DNA of 64,000 nt from Phenylobacterium sp. J426 (GTDB taxonomy: Bacteria > Pseudomonadota > Alphaproteobacteria > Caulobacterales > Caulobacteraceae). A model generated the notes under the pieces. The model saw only the letters and a list, made by a program, of their open reading frames with translations, ran no database searches and was not told the DNA's origin. This document shows, piece by piece, positions 8,993 through 18,204 of this stretch. Where the stretch lies: NCBI RefSeq assembly GCF_024699945.1, contig NZ_JAJOMY010000001.1:682001-746000 (forward strand), written 5' to 3'. Every line of letters starts with the position of its first letter. Positions within the stretch are counted from its first letter, which is position 1. A program made the position numbers and the translations under genes.

Positions 8993-9218
8993 CGCGCCGC
9001 GGCGAAATACCGGGTCGTGCCCACCAGCCGATGCCTCCGATCGTGGACCAGCACCCGAGCGTCCGCGCCGCCGCCGGCGAGTTTCTGCGCCAAAGCGTGC
9101 GCCTGGCCTCGGCTCGCGCGCCCGAGCCGAACACGACCGGCTCGACGCCGGCGCTGCAGTCCATCAGCCACCCGCCGGGCAACGGCCGCACACTCACCAG
9201 AACGTCCTGCACCGACAC
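8989..9218 (-). CDS. Small conserved protein resembling DUF2188, frameshifted
   Basis: Starts MSVQDVLVSVRPLPGGWLMD. After ARAEA the frame is lost; adding one base at the G2 run 9105-9106 (three expected) gives AQAHALAQKLAGGGADARVL and VHDRRHRLVGTTRYFAA, 76 residues in all. The pattern of a hydrophobic strand, GGW, an alanine-rich helix and a final VHDRxxxLVGTTRYF recalls DUF2188-type proteins, whose function is unknown. It is divergent from the VOC gene and shares its CTAG stop with the methyltransferase. Confidence 0.6.
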
Positions 9219-9274
9219 CTGGACACCAATTCTCCCGTTGGATGAGGACCTTAGTCCGCCTGCGGGCTCCCCGC

Positions 9275-9290
9275 GTTCACCTAGGCGAAC
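9275..9290. promoter_or_regulatory. Near-perfect palindrome in divergent promoter region
   Basis: GTTCACCTAGGCGAAC reads as its own reverse complement except for one mismatched pair, centred on CCTAGG. It lies between the divergent DUF2188-like gene and the VOC gene, so it may be an operator, but no adjacent regulator gene points to a partner. Confidence 0.3.
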
Positions 9291-9358
9291 AGCGTCACTG
9301 CTTGCGCGCGGCGCCTGCGCCGTCTAGAACAATACAGGAACACGAAAGAAGGCGGGTG

Positions 9359-9704
9359 ATGAGAGAAGACGGCAAGATCGACTACGTGGAGCTGCCCGCC
9401 GAGGACATGGCCGCGCAGACGGCGTTCTACGGCGCGGCGTTCGGCTGGACCTTCCAGGCCTACGGTCCAAACTATCAAGCGTTCGACCAGGGGCTCGACG
9501 GGGGGCTTCTACAATCCGGACGCCGAGAATCCGAAGAAGCCCCCGCTGGTGGTGCTCTACGCCCATGACCTCGAGGCCATGGAGGCCAGGGTGAAAGCCG
9601 CTGGCGGCGTGATCACCGCCCCGATCTTCAGCTTCCCCGGCGGCCGCCGCTTCCATTTCCAGGATCCAGGCGGCAACGAACTGGCTGTCTGGAGCGAGGG
9701 TTAA
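9359..9704 (+). CDS. VOC family (glyoxalase-like) protein, frameshifted
   Basis: Begins MREDGKIDYVELPAEDMAAQ and TAFYGAAFGWTFQAYGPNY, the usual start of a glyoxalase/bleomycin-resistance fold monomer. The G6 run 9500-9505 breaks the frame; with five G the text continues DGGFYNPDAENPKKPPLVV and ends FHFQDPGGNELAVWSEG, giving 114 residues, normal for the family. The final FxDPxGNxxxVW motif carries the conserved glutamate. These proteins bind a metal and small electrophiles; the substrate is unknown. Confidence 0.85.
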
Positions 9705-9715
9705 GCGCAAAGAAA

Positions 9716-9740
9716 GGGCCGCGGTCTGCGGCCGCGGCCC
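9716..9740. terminator. Hairpin terminator between convergent genes
   Basis: GGGCCGCGG and CCGCGGCCC form a 9-bp stem around a 7-base loop. On the minus strand it is followed by TTTCTTTG, fitting termination of the copper monooxygenase gene; on the plus strand by CTTCTC, so it may also serve the VOC gene. Confidence 0.65.
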
Positions 9741-9760
9741 CTTCTCGACTGGGCGCCGAG

Positions 9761-11738
9761 CTAGTTGCCGCCGGCCTTCGGCGCTTCGGTCTCGGCCGAT
9801 TGCCGGCGGCGCGGCATCAGCTTCTGCGCCTCGCGCAGTTCGTCGGGGTCGAGAGCGCCGTCGGCGTTCTTGTCGATGACGCCGAAGAACTTGGCCATCA
9901 TGTCGCCAGTCTGCCCCTTCAGCTCGGCCTTCTGCAGCTTGCCGTCGAAGTTGTCGTCCATGGCGCCCATGAAGAGCGTGGCCTGCAGCTGCTTGTCGTA
10001 GTCCGGCCGCTGGTCCTGCACGGTCTCGTCGACCCAGCGGTAGTGCAGGTAGGTGGCGAGCATCTCCTCCCACGACTGCTCGCCCCAGGTGACCACCTTG
10101 TTGGGGTCGGGGTTCGCGGGGTTCCGTTTGGAGTTGTCGTAGGTGTAGCGCGTCACGACCTTGGTCCCGGCCGGGATCTTCAACGGCTCGGCCAGGAAGT
10201 ACTCGTACTGCCAGTTGAAGTCGTAGCGCGGCAGCGAGAGCAGCATCTGCTCGCGACCGTCCGGATAGATCACCGAGACGCTCGCCGACGAGCCGCGGTG
10301 GTGGGCGTGCGGCGTCAGGCCGTAGATGATCGCGTCCTTCGGGAACTGGAGGTAGGCCTGCTCGTGGTGCTCCTCGGTGTTGGCCGGGATCACGATCGAG
10401 AAGTCGAAGATACCCATGGTGCGGAGCACGTACTTGGGCTCCTGCCCCTTGGGATAGAAGTACATCCCCATCTGGGTCTTCTCGACCGTCTCGCGGCCGT
10501 AGGGCGTGTAGTGGTTCTGGAACGCCACGCCGCCGGACGGCGGCACCCAGACGCCGTGGTCGTCGGGATTGATGTTCGATCCGCGGCCCGGGCCGTAGCC
10601 GCCGAGCGAAGCGCCCCACTGGGTCTCGGTCGCGGTGTCGCCGGTCTTGAACTCGCCGTCGACCACGCCGGTCAGGATGTGGTGCACCGCCTGCCGGTCG
10701 GTGACCCGGAAGGTCGTCGCCTTCATCCAGCGGCCCTCGGTCATCACGCTCGGCACAACGGGGCGCTGGTAGTCCAGCACGCCCTGGGCGGGGATGGTGA
10801 AGGGCGGGAATCTCGACGATCACGTCCGGCTTGCCCAGCGGCCAGTCGGGCGCCTTGAAGTCGATCTTGGCGAGCGGGTCCTCGCCCTCGCCTCGCGGCG
10901 CGCCCGCCTCGATCCAGTGGACGAGGGTCTTGATCTGGTCAGGGCTGAGGCGGTCGTCGTCCTTGAAATGGCCCACCGTCTGGTCAGCCATGTAGGGCGG
11001 CATGCGGCCCGTGCGGATCACTTCGCGGATCATCGGCGAGAAGCCCTTGACCTGCTCGTAGGTGTTCAGCGGCATCGGGCCGATGCCGCCCGGCTGGTGG
11101 CACGTGGCGCACTTGGCCTGGATGATCGGCGCGACCTCGTTGGCGTAGCTGATCTTGGCGAAGCTCGCGGCCTTGGCGCGCTCGGGGAAGGCGATGGCCC
11201 CACCCTTGGCGGCAACCTTCGTGAAGGCGGCCGGGCGGCCGGCGACGAGGCCATCGACCGCGGCGCGGGGGCCCGCCGTGGGGCCGCGATAGACGACCTG
11301 CCAGCTCTTCGGGTCGACCACGAAGACCTCGGCCGCCCGGGTTACGCCCAGCTGCTCGCCGACGAGCTGCTGGTAGTCGAAGAGGATGGGCGCGTCGAAG
11401 CCGATCGCCGCGGCGTCCTTCTTCACCGCCTCGCGCTTCTCGCCGAGGCGCGAGGCCACCGCGAGCATTTCCACGCCCTTGCCGGCGTAGTCGCGCTTCA
11501 GGGCCGCCAGAGCCGGCGCATCCTTGCGAAGCTGGGCGTCGCCCGAGGCGTAGGCCACCAGCACGACCGCCTTGGCGTCGCCGAACCGATAGAGCTCGCG
11601 GGCGATCAGGTTCTGATCGGCCAGCCGAAAGTTGTCGACCGTCTGGGCCGCGTGGGCAGGGCCCACGACGAGGGCGGCGACGCCTGCAACCAGCGCCACG
11701 ACCGCGGACCACACGCCCGACCTACGCGCCAAACCCAT
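9761..11738 (-). CDS. Secreted redoxin-like / cytochrome c / copper monooxygenase / EF-hand protein, frameshifted
   Basis: Correcting one extra base in the run GGGCGGG (10802-10808) gives 658 residues. In order: a signal peptide ending AHA; a thioredoxin/redoxin-like domain (about 30-190) in which no cysteine is visible; a cytochrome c site CATCHQ with a later methionine-rich GRMPPYM; a peptidylglycine-hydroxylase-like core with the expected copper ligands HH (AVHHIL), H (NHYTPYG), HxH (PHAHHRG) and Met (EEMLATYLHY); and two canonical EF-hands, DDNFDGKLQKAE and DKNADGALDPDE. The set suggests a periplasmic monooxygenase fed electrons by its own heme. Related architectures are annotated as redoxin proteins; the substrate is unknown. 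Confidence 0.8.
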
Positions 11739-11835
11739 CTCCAGCCTCCCGTCCGGAATTTCTTGTTATCCGAACGAGATGATCCGAGCCGCATTGCGCA
11801 ATTATGTCAGGCCGCTCGGAAAGTTGACGCGGGCG

Positions 11836-13406
11836 TCAGTCCTGGGCCGCACGCCCCGCCGCCTTGCCGGCGTCGAACCGGCGGACGAAGTCGTCCAGCA
11901 GCCGGACGCCGAAGCCCTGGGAGCCCTTTGGCGCCGTCGGCTGGTCGCGTTCGATCCAGGTGACCGAGGCGATGTCCAGGTGCGCCCAGGGCGTGGTCGG
12001 CTCGGCGAAGTAGCCGATGAAGTGGGCGCCAATGCCCGCCCCGGCCGCGCCGCCGCCCTCGGCGATGTCGCGGATGTCGGCGATCGGGCTCTCCAGGTCC
12101 TTGGCGTAGCTGGGATGGAGGGGCAGGCGCCACACCGGCTCACCCGAGGCCTTTGACGAGGCCTGCAGCTGTTCGACCAGGCCGTCGTGGCGGCTGAAGA
12201 GGCCGGCGTAGTCGTCGCCGAGCGCTGTCCCGACAGCGCCAGTGAGGGTGGCGAGGTTGACGATGGCGGCGGGCTTGTAGCGCTTGTCGGCGTACGCGGT
12301 GGCGTCCGCCAGGACGATGCGACCTTCGGCGTCGGTGTTCAGGCGTTCGATGCTCTTGCCGTTGTAGGCGCGGATCACGTCGCCCGGCCGGGCGGCGCCG
12401 CCGTCCGGCATGTTCTCGGCGAGGGCGGCGACACCCACGACGTGCACCGGCGCGCCGGACTTGGCCAAGGAGAGCACGGCGGCGATGGCCGACGCGGCCC
12501 CGGCCATGTCGTCCTTCATCTTCCACATGCCAGAGCCGGGCTTCAGCGACGTGCCGCCGGAATCGAAGGTGATCCCCTTGCCGGTCAGCACCACCGGGGG
12601 CCGCCGGCGCCCGCACCCCTGTATTCCACGATCAACAGCCGCGGCGGCCTCGGAGAGCCCTGGCCGACACTGAGGATCGCGTTCATGCCCAGCTTCTGCA
12701 TCGCCGGCACATCGAGCGCCTCGATGGTCACGCCGGACACGCCCCTGAAGGCCGCCCGCGTGCGCTCTACGAAGACCTCCGGATAGACGATGTTGGCCGG
12801 CTCGGTCGTCAGGTCGCGGGCGAAGGCCACCGCCTCGGCCAGGGCGCGGCCCTGGCGCGCATAAGCGGCCTGGGCGGCGGCGGCGTCGGGGGTCACGACG
12901 ACCAGCGCCTGCGGCTCCGCGGCCTCTCCAGGCGTCTTCGTCTTGTAACTGGCGGCGAACCGGTAGGCGCCCAGCGCCGCGCCGACAGCCGGTTGCAAGG
13001 GGTCGCCGAGGCCGGTGGCCACAAACGCGGTCGGGCGTTCGGACTTGGCGGTGGCCCGCGCCGCCTGGCCTCCGAGGTTCTGCAGGTCGACGGCGGTGAG
13101 GGCGGAGCCCTCCGCGGGCTTTGCGCCCAGGATCAGGATCTCGTCATAGGCGCCCAGCCCGCGCAGGCTGAGGCTGGAACCGGCCTTGTAGTCGAACTTG
13201 GCCGAAGCGAGTGCGCGGGCGACCGCGGCGCGCACCGTGGGGTCGAGCACGGCGCCGCGCGTCGCCAGGTCGGCGTCCGACGCCAGCGGCAGCACGAGGC
13301 CACCGTCCTGCGGCGCCTGGGCGGCGAAGCTGATGGGCCGCGCCTCGGCGGCGGCGGCGGCGGCAAGGGCGAGGGTCGAGGCCAGCGTCAGAGCGGCAAG
13401 GCGCAT
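11836..13406 (-). CDS. Leucyl aminopeptidase (M17), exported, frameshifted
   Basis: The N-terminal part has a signal peptide (RLAALTLASTLALAAAAAAE ending near EARP) and the M17 N domain; the C-terminal part has the dimetal site GKGITFDSGG, DDMAGAASA and NTDAEGRIVLAD, with the catalytic Arg in the last. The two parts lie in different frames; six instead of five G at 12596-12600 joins them as AGGPPVVLTGKGITFDSGG, 523 residues. M17 enzymes remove N-terminal residues using two zinc or manganese ions, usually as hexamers. A signal peptide is less common in this family and points to periplasmic peptide use. Confidence 0.88.
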
Positions 13407-13523
13407 GAAGGTCTCCGGACAGACAGTGTGCCGCTTGTTTAGCAGGCGGACGCGGGCTGGCTAGGCGGTGGCGACCGGCGCCGCTAAGACTTCGACCACC
13501 GCGTTCCCCGGAGCTTCCCGCCC

Positions 13524-15299
13524 ATGCGCCGCCGCACGTTCCTCGCCACCCTGCCCGCCGTCGCCGCCGCGGGCCCGGCGCTGGCTCAGTCGCAGATCGT
13601 GGCCGGCGACAACCCGAACCGTAAGCGGCCCGACGTGCATGCCGGCGACCGGATCGCCGGCGCCAACTTCGCCTCTCGTTCGGCGGCCTGGGGCGTGAAC
13701 GGCGCGGCGGCGACCGCCCACCCGCTGGCGACGCAGGCCGCGATCGGCGTGCTGAAGAGGGGCGGCTCGGCGGCGGACGCGGCTGTCGCCGCCAACGCCT
13801 GCCTGGGCCTGATGGAGCCCATCGCCTGCGGGATTGGCGGCGATTGCTACGTGCTGCTGTGGGACCCGAAGGCCGGGAAGGTCATGGGCCTGAACAGCTC
13901 CGGCCGCTCCCCGCGCGGCCTGTCCCTGGAGACGGTGCGCAGCCGAGCCGACGCGCGAGGACTGCTGCCCTCATGGGGCGCGGTGACGGTGAGCGTACCC
14001 GGCACGGTGGACGCCTGGCGGGCCCTGCACGAGCGCTACGGCAAGCTAAAGTGGGCCGAGCTGTTCGATGACGCCATCCACTACGCCGAGGCCGGCCACC
14101 CGATCACCCAGAACGTCGCCTTCTACCTGGCGGGAAGCCAGAAGAGGTTCACCGACCCGGCCTCCAAGATCGAGGAGGTGGAGAACTTCCTGAAGGTCTG
14201 GGCGCCCACGGGCCGGACGCCGGCCGAGGGCGAGATCTTCAAGAACCCGGCGCTGGGGCGCACCTACCGCCTGATCGCCCAGGGCGGCGGCCGCGCGTTC
14301 TACGAGGGCGAGATCGCCGAGACCATCGAGCGCTACTTCAGACGGATCGGCGGCTGGATGACCAGGGCCGACCTGGCGGCGCACAAGGCCGTCTGGACCC
14401 AGGTCCACGCCACCCGCTACCGGGGCGTCGAGGTGCACGCTTTGGGCGACAACACCCAGGGCCTGGCCACTCTCCAGATGCTAAACATCATGGAGACCTT
14501 CGACTACCGCCGCTTCGGTTTCCAGTCGGCGGCGGCGATCCACCATTCGGTGGAAGCCAAGCGCCTCGCCTACGAAGACCGCGCTCGCTTCTACGCCGAC
14601 CAGGACTTCTATAAGTCGCCCGTGGAGTGGCTGATCTCCAAGGACTATGCCCGCGAGCGCGCCCGGCTGATCCGGCCCGACAGGATCCTGACGCCCGTGT
14701 ATCCGGGCCAGGCCCCCAGCCGCGGCGACACCACCTACTTCACGACCGCCGATGCGGACGGGATGATGGTGTCGATCATCCAGTCGAACTACCGGGGCAT
14801 GGGGTCGGGTCTCTCGCCGGACGGCCTCGGCTTCATGTTGCAGGATCGCGGCGAGCTGTTCGCCACCCAGGACGGCCACCCCAACATCTACGCGCCGGGC
14901 AAGCGGCCCTTCCAGACCATCATCCCCGGCTTCGCGACGCGGGACGGCCAGCCCTGGCTCGCCTTCGGCGTGATGGGCGGCGACATGCAGCCCCAGGGTC
15001 AGGTGCAGATCATCTCGAACATGGTCGATTTCGGCCTGGGCGTGCAGGAGGCCGGGGACAGCCCGCGTTGGCACCATGGCGGGTCTTCCGAGCCGACCGG
15101 CGAGCCGCAGCAGGGGGTGGGCGTGCTCAACCTTGAGACCGGCGTGCCCGCGGCGACCCAGAAGGCGCTGGCGGCGCTTGGCTGGAGTCTCAGGCCAGAT
15201 CCCGGCGGCTATGGCGGCTATCAGGCGATCGAGCGGTGGCCGGGCCGCTACGCCGCCGCCACCGAGATGCGCAAGGACGGCGTGGCCCTGGCCTACTGA
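13524..15299 (+). CDS. Gamma-glutamyltransferase family protein, Tat-type signal
   Basis: A 591-residue Ntn-hydrolase precursor. The start MRRRTFLATLPAVAAAGPAL is a short twin-arginine-like signal. The large-subunit block includes ATAHPLATQAAIGVLKRGGS, AADAAVAANACLGLMEP and GIGGDCYVLLWD. The autoprocessing threonine is in SRGDTTYFTTADADG, at about residue 400, where the precursor would split into two subunits. Family members hydrolyse gamma-glutamyl bonds or related amides in the periplasm. NYRGMGSGLSPDGLGFMLQD follows as expected. A second, partial family member starts at 63572. Confidence 0.92.
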   Translation: MRRRTFLATLPAVAAAGPALAQSQIVAGDNPNRKRPDVHAGDRIAGANFASRSAAWGVNGAAATAHPLATQAAIGVLKRGGSAADAAVAANACLGLMEPIACGIGGDCYVLLWDPKAGKVMGLNSSGRSPRGLSLETVRSRADARGLLPSWGAVTVSVPGTVDAWRALHERYGKLKWAELFDDAIHYAEAGHPITQNVAFYLAGSQKRFTDPASKIEEVENFLKVWAPTGRTPAEGEIFKNPALGRTYRLIAQGGGRAFYEGEIAETIERYFRRIGGWMTRADLAAHKAVWTQVHATRYRGVEVHALGDNTQGLATLQMLNIMETFDYRRFGFQSAAAIHHSVEAKRLAYEDRARFYADQDFYKSPVEWLISKDYARERARLIRPDRILTPVYPGQAPSRGDTTYFTTADADGMMVSIIQSNYRGMGSGLSPDGLGFMLQDRGELFATQDGHPNIYAPGKRPFQTIIPGFATRDGQPWLAFGVMGGDMQPQGQVQIISNMVDFGLGVQEAGDSPRWHHGGSSEPTGEPQQGVGVLNLETGVPAATQKALAALGWSLRPDPGGYGGYQAIERWPGRYAAATEMRKDGVALAY

Positions 15300-15499
15300 G
15301 AGGCGTCGGCCTCCAGCAGCCGGCCCTTGGAGTCCACGGCGAAGAGCGGGGTCGTCCCCGCGGTCACCTCGATCCGTTCGCAATCGTGGTGACGGCGCAG
15401 CACCTCGGGGATCGAGGTCAGGATGTCGGCGGCCCGCGTGACGGTGACCGTCTCGCGTGGGATGGCGCTCCCTTCGTGGATCACGTGCAGGCGGTACAT
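15293..15499 (-). CDS. Small hypothetical protein (68 residues)
   Basis: Reads MYRLHVIHEGSAIPRETVTV, then TRAADILTSIPEVLRRHHDC and ERIEVTAGTTPLFAVDSKGR. No family recognised. Its codon use matches the neighbours and its stop overlaps the gamma-glutamyltransferase stop by 7 bases. The centre, VLRRHHDCERIEVTAGTTPL, resembles LLREHQSCDAVELWRGGALV in the small protein at 20598-20813, so both may belong to one lineage-specific family. Confidence 0.65.
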   Translation of the reverse strand: MYRLHVIHEGSAIPRETVTVTRAADILTSIPEVLRRHHDCERIEVTAGTTPLFAVDSKGRLLEADASQ

Positions 15500-15575
15500 G
15501 ACGCCTGTTTGGAAGAACGGCGATTCCGTTCACAGCCAGGAGAAATACCTAAGGGAAGTTGCTAGGGGTGACCGC

Positions 15576-15926
15576 ATGACCCACGACGAGATGGAAGCCA
15601 TCGTCCTGTCCTTCCCCGGTACGGCGACGGGAACCAGCTACGGCAAGCCAGCCTATCTCGTGGACGGCAAGTTCTTCACGCGCCTGCGCCGCGACGATGC
15701 AAGCCTCGTCCTGATGGACGTCTCGTTCGACGAGCGCGAGATGCTGATGGAGGCCGAACCGGCCACCTTCCACATCACCCCGCACTACAAGGATTATCCG
15801 AGCGTGCTGGCGCGGATGGAGAGCCTGCACCCGGGTTCCTTCCGCAACTTCCTGGAGCGCCGCTTCCGCAAGATCGCGAAGAAGGCGGCCGTGAAGGCCT
15901 GGGAGAAGGCTCAGGCCGGGGCCTAG
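15576..15926 (+). CDS. MmcQ/YjbR family protein
   Basis: A 116-residue protein, MTHDEMEAIVLSFPGTATGT, with YGKPAYLVDGKFFTRLRRDD and the basic C-terminus NFLERRFRKIAKKAAVKAWE. This matches the MmcQ/YjbR fold, proposed to bind DNA from structural resemblance but with no settled role. I chose ATG 15576 because it gives the usual family N-terminus and has AGGGGTGACC upstream; the frame is open further upstream without family similarity. It shares its CTAG stop with the next, convergent gene. Confidence 0.88.
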   Translation: MTHDEMEAIVLSFPGTATGTSYGKPAYLVDGKFFTRLRRDDASLVLMDVSFDEREMLMEAEPATFHITPHYKDYPSVLARMESLHPGSFRNFLERRFRKIAKKAAVKAWEKAQAGA

Positions 15927-16144
15927 AACTCGTCCTCGATGGCGGAGCGGAAGGCCTCGAACACCTCGCGCGCGTTCTGCTCCGGCGGGAGTTCCGGCTC
16001 GGTCGGGAGGAGCGGCGCCCCGACCGCCGCCAGCCGGCCGACCCTCGCGCCATGCTGTACGAGCAGGAGCTCCTCGCCGACCTCCAGCCCCTTCAGCACG
16101 GCGGCGGCGTTCGGGGGCAGGTCGTCGAGATCCAGGCGCTTCAT
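15923..16144 (-). CDS. Small protein with Phd/YefM-like core, no toxin partner seen
   Basis: A 73-residue protein: MKRLDLDDLPPNAAAVLKGL then EVGEELLLVQHGARVGRLAA. The GEELLLVQHGxxVGRL segment resembles the GEEVVITxxGxPVARL core of Phd/YefM antitoxins, and an acidic helix follows (REVFEAFRSAIEDEF). No toxin-like gene is adjacent: neighbours are a YjbR protein and UbiD. It could be an orphan antitoxin-like regulator or an unrelated small protein. Confidence 0.6.
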   Translation of the reverse strand: MKRLDLDDLPPNAAAVLKGLEVGEELLLVQHGARVGRLAAVGAPLLPTEPELPPEQNAREVFEAFRSAIEDEF

Positions 16145-16190
16145 GGCGCCATCCTAGACCCGGGGGAGCCCGCCGGGTAAATCGCCGCTC

Positions 16191-17718
16191 ATGGCTTACC
16201 GATCGCTGCGCGAGTTCCTGACGAAGCTGGAGGCCGCGGGCGAGCTGGTCCGCGTGACGGAGCCGGTGTCCTCCGTGCTGGAAATGACCGAGATCCAGCG
16301 CCGCCTCCTGGCCACCGGCGGGCCCGCCGTGTTGTTCGAGAACGTGATCCGAGCCGACGGCGAGCGCTCGTCGATGCCGGCCCTCATCAACCTGTTCGGG
16401 ACGGTGAAGCGGGTCGCCATGGGCGTGACCCTCGAAGGCAAGGAACGCACCACGGCCGACGAACTGCGCGAGGTGGGCGAGCTGCTGGCGTTCCTGCGCC
16501 AGCCGGAGCCGCCGCGCGGCCTCAAGGACGCGTGGGACATGCTGCCGCTCGCCAAGACGGTGATGGGAATGCGGCCGCAGGTGCGGAAATCGGGCCCCGT
16601 GCAGGACGTGGTGCTGAAGGGCGACCAGGTCGACCTCACGAAGCTGCCGATCCAGACCTGCTGGCCGGGCGAGCCCGCGCCGCTGATCACCTGGCCGCTG
16701 GTGGTCACCAAGGGCCCGTCCGAAGACCGCGAAGACGACTACAACCTCGGCATCTACCGCATGCAGGTGCTGGGGAAGAACAGGACGATCATGCGCTGGC
16801 TGGCGCATCGTGGCGGGGCCCAGCACCACCGCCGCTGGAAGGGCGCGGGCAAGCGCGACCCGCTGCCGGCCTGTGCGGTGATCGGGGCCGACCCCGGGAC
16901 GATCCTGGCCGCTGTGACGCCGGTGCCGGACACCTTGTCGGAGTACCAGTTCGCGGGCCTGATGCGCGGCGCGAAGCTCGACCTCGTTCCGGCCAAGACC
17001 GTGCCGCTGATGGTCCCGGCCCAGGCGGAGATCGTTCTCGAGGGCCACGTGCACCTGGACGAGTACGCCGACGAAGGCCCCTACGGCGACCACACCGGCT
17101 ACTACAATTCGGTCGAGCGCTTCCCGGTGTTCGAGGTGACGGCGGTCACCATGCGCAAGGACCCGATCTACCTGACGACCTTCACCGGCCGGCCGCCGGA
17201 CGAGCCCAGCGTGCTGGGCGAGGCGCTGAACGAGGTCTTCATCCCGCTGATCCGACAGCAGTTCCCGGAAATCGTCGACTTCTGGCTGCCGCCCGAGGGC
17301 TGCAGCTACCGCATCGCCGTCGTGTCGATGAAGAAGGCGTACCCGGGACACGCCAAGCGCGTGATGATGGGGGGTCTGGAGCTACCTTCGGCAATTCATG
17401 TACACGAAGTGGGTGATCGTCGTGGACGACGACATCGACGCCCGCGATTGGAAGGACGTCATGTGGGCCGTCTCGACCCGCATGGACCCGGCCCGTGACA
17501 TCACCGTCGTCGAGAACACGCCGATCGACTACCTGGACTTCGCCAGTCCCCAGAGCGGCCTGGGCTCCAAGATCGGCCTCGACGCCACCAACAAGTGGCC
17601 GCCCGAGACCCATCGCGAGTGGGGCGAGAAGCTGTTCATGGACCAGGCGGTGATCGACACCGTCACCGCGAAGTGGGCCAGGCTCGGACTCCCCGGCGAC
17701 GGCACGCCGGTCGACTAA
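16191..17718 (+). CDS. ubiD: UbiD family decarboxylase, frameshifted
   Basis: Starts [20 protein letters not shown] as usual for UbiD. Family blocks seen: [40 protein letters not shown], and [12 protein letters not shown] with the catalytic Glu environment for the prenylated FMN cofactor. The G6 run at 17369-17374 breaks the frame; five G restores [20 protein letters not shown] and the C-terminus [17 protein letters not shown], 508 residues in all. The normal role is decarboxylation of the polyprenyl hydroxybenzoate in ubiquinone synthesis. The prFMN-making UbiX is not in the window. Confidence 0.92.
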
Positions 17719-17774
17719 GCGGTTGCGCCGCTTCTCGAAGCGGCGGCAACTGAGCCTTTGGGGGAGGGACGCCC

Positions 17775-18176
17775 ATGGACATCGCCGCATCCGCCCACGC
17801 GGCCGCCCTCTGGGCCGGTCTGCACATCTTCCTGCTGCTGGTGCTGTCGGTGCTGGTCACCCGCCAGCGGCGAAAGCACCACGTCTCCCTGGGAGACGGC
17901 GGCGTGCCGGCGTTGGAGCAGGCGATCCGCGCGTTCGGCAACGCGAGCGAATACGTTCCGCCGGCGCTGATCGGGCTCGCCATCCTCGCACTGGCCGGCG
18001 CGCCGCCGCTCCTGATCCATCCGATCGGCCTCGTGCTGTTCGTCGGGCGGGTGATGCACGCCGTCGGCATTTCGCGAAGCGGTGGAGCGACGCTGCCGCG
18101 GGCTCTGGGAACGCTCGCCACCTGGATCGCCTACGTGGCGGTCGGCGCGGCGCTGCTTTTCTACGCCATCCCGTAA
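17775..18176 (+). CDS. MAPEG family membrane protein
   Basis: A 133-residue protein with four hydrophobic helices, beginning MDIAASAHAAALWAGLHIFL. The MAPEG pattern is visible in RRKHHVSLGDGGVPALEQAI and RAFGNASEYVPPALIGLAIL (RxxxNxxEYxP). Bacterial MAPEG proteins are glutathione-dependent transferases or peroxidases of unknown physiological substrate in the inner membrane. The ribosome site GGGAGGGA lies just upstream. Confidence 0.9.
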   Translation: MDIAASAHAAALWAGLHIFLLLVLSVLVTRQRRKHHVSLGDGGVPALEQAIRAFGNASEYVPPALIGLAILALAGAPPLLIHPIGLVLFVGRVMHAVGISRSGGATLPRALGTLATWIAYVAVGAALLFYAIP

Positions 18177-18204
18177 GCTTGTTCCGGCGCGCCCGGTCGG
18201 CCAT

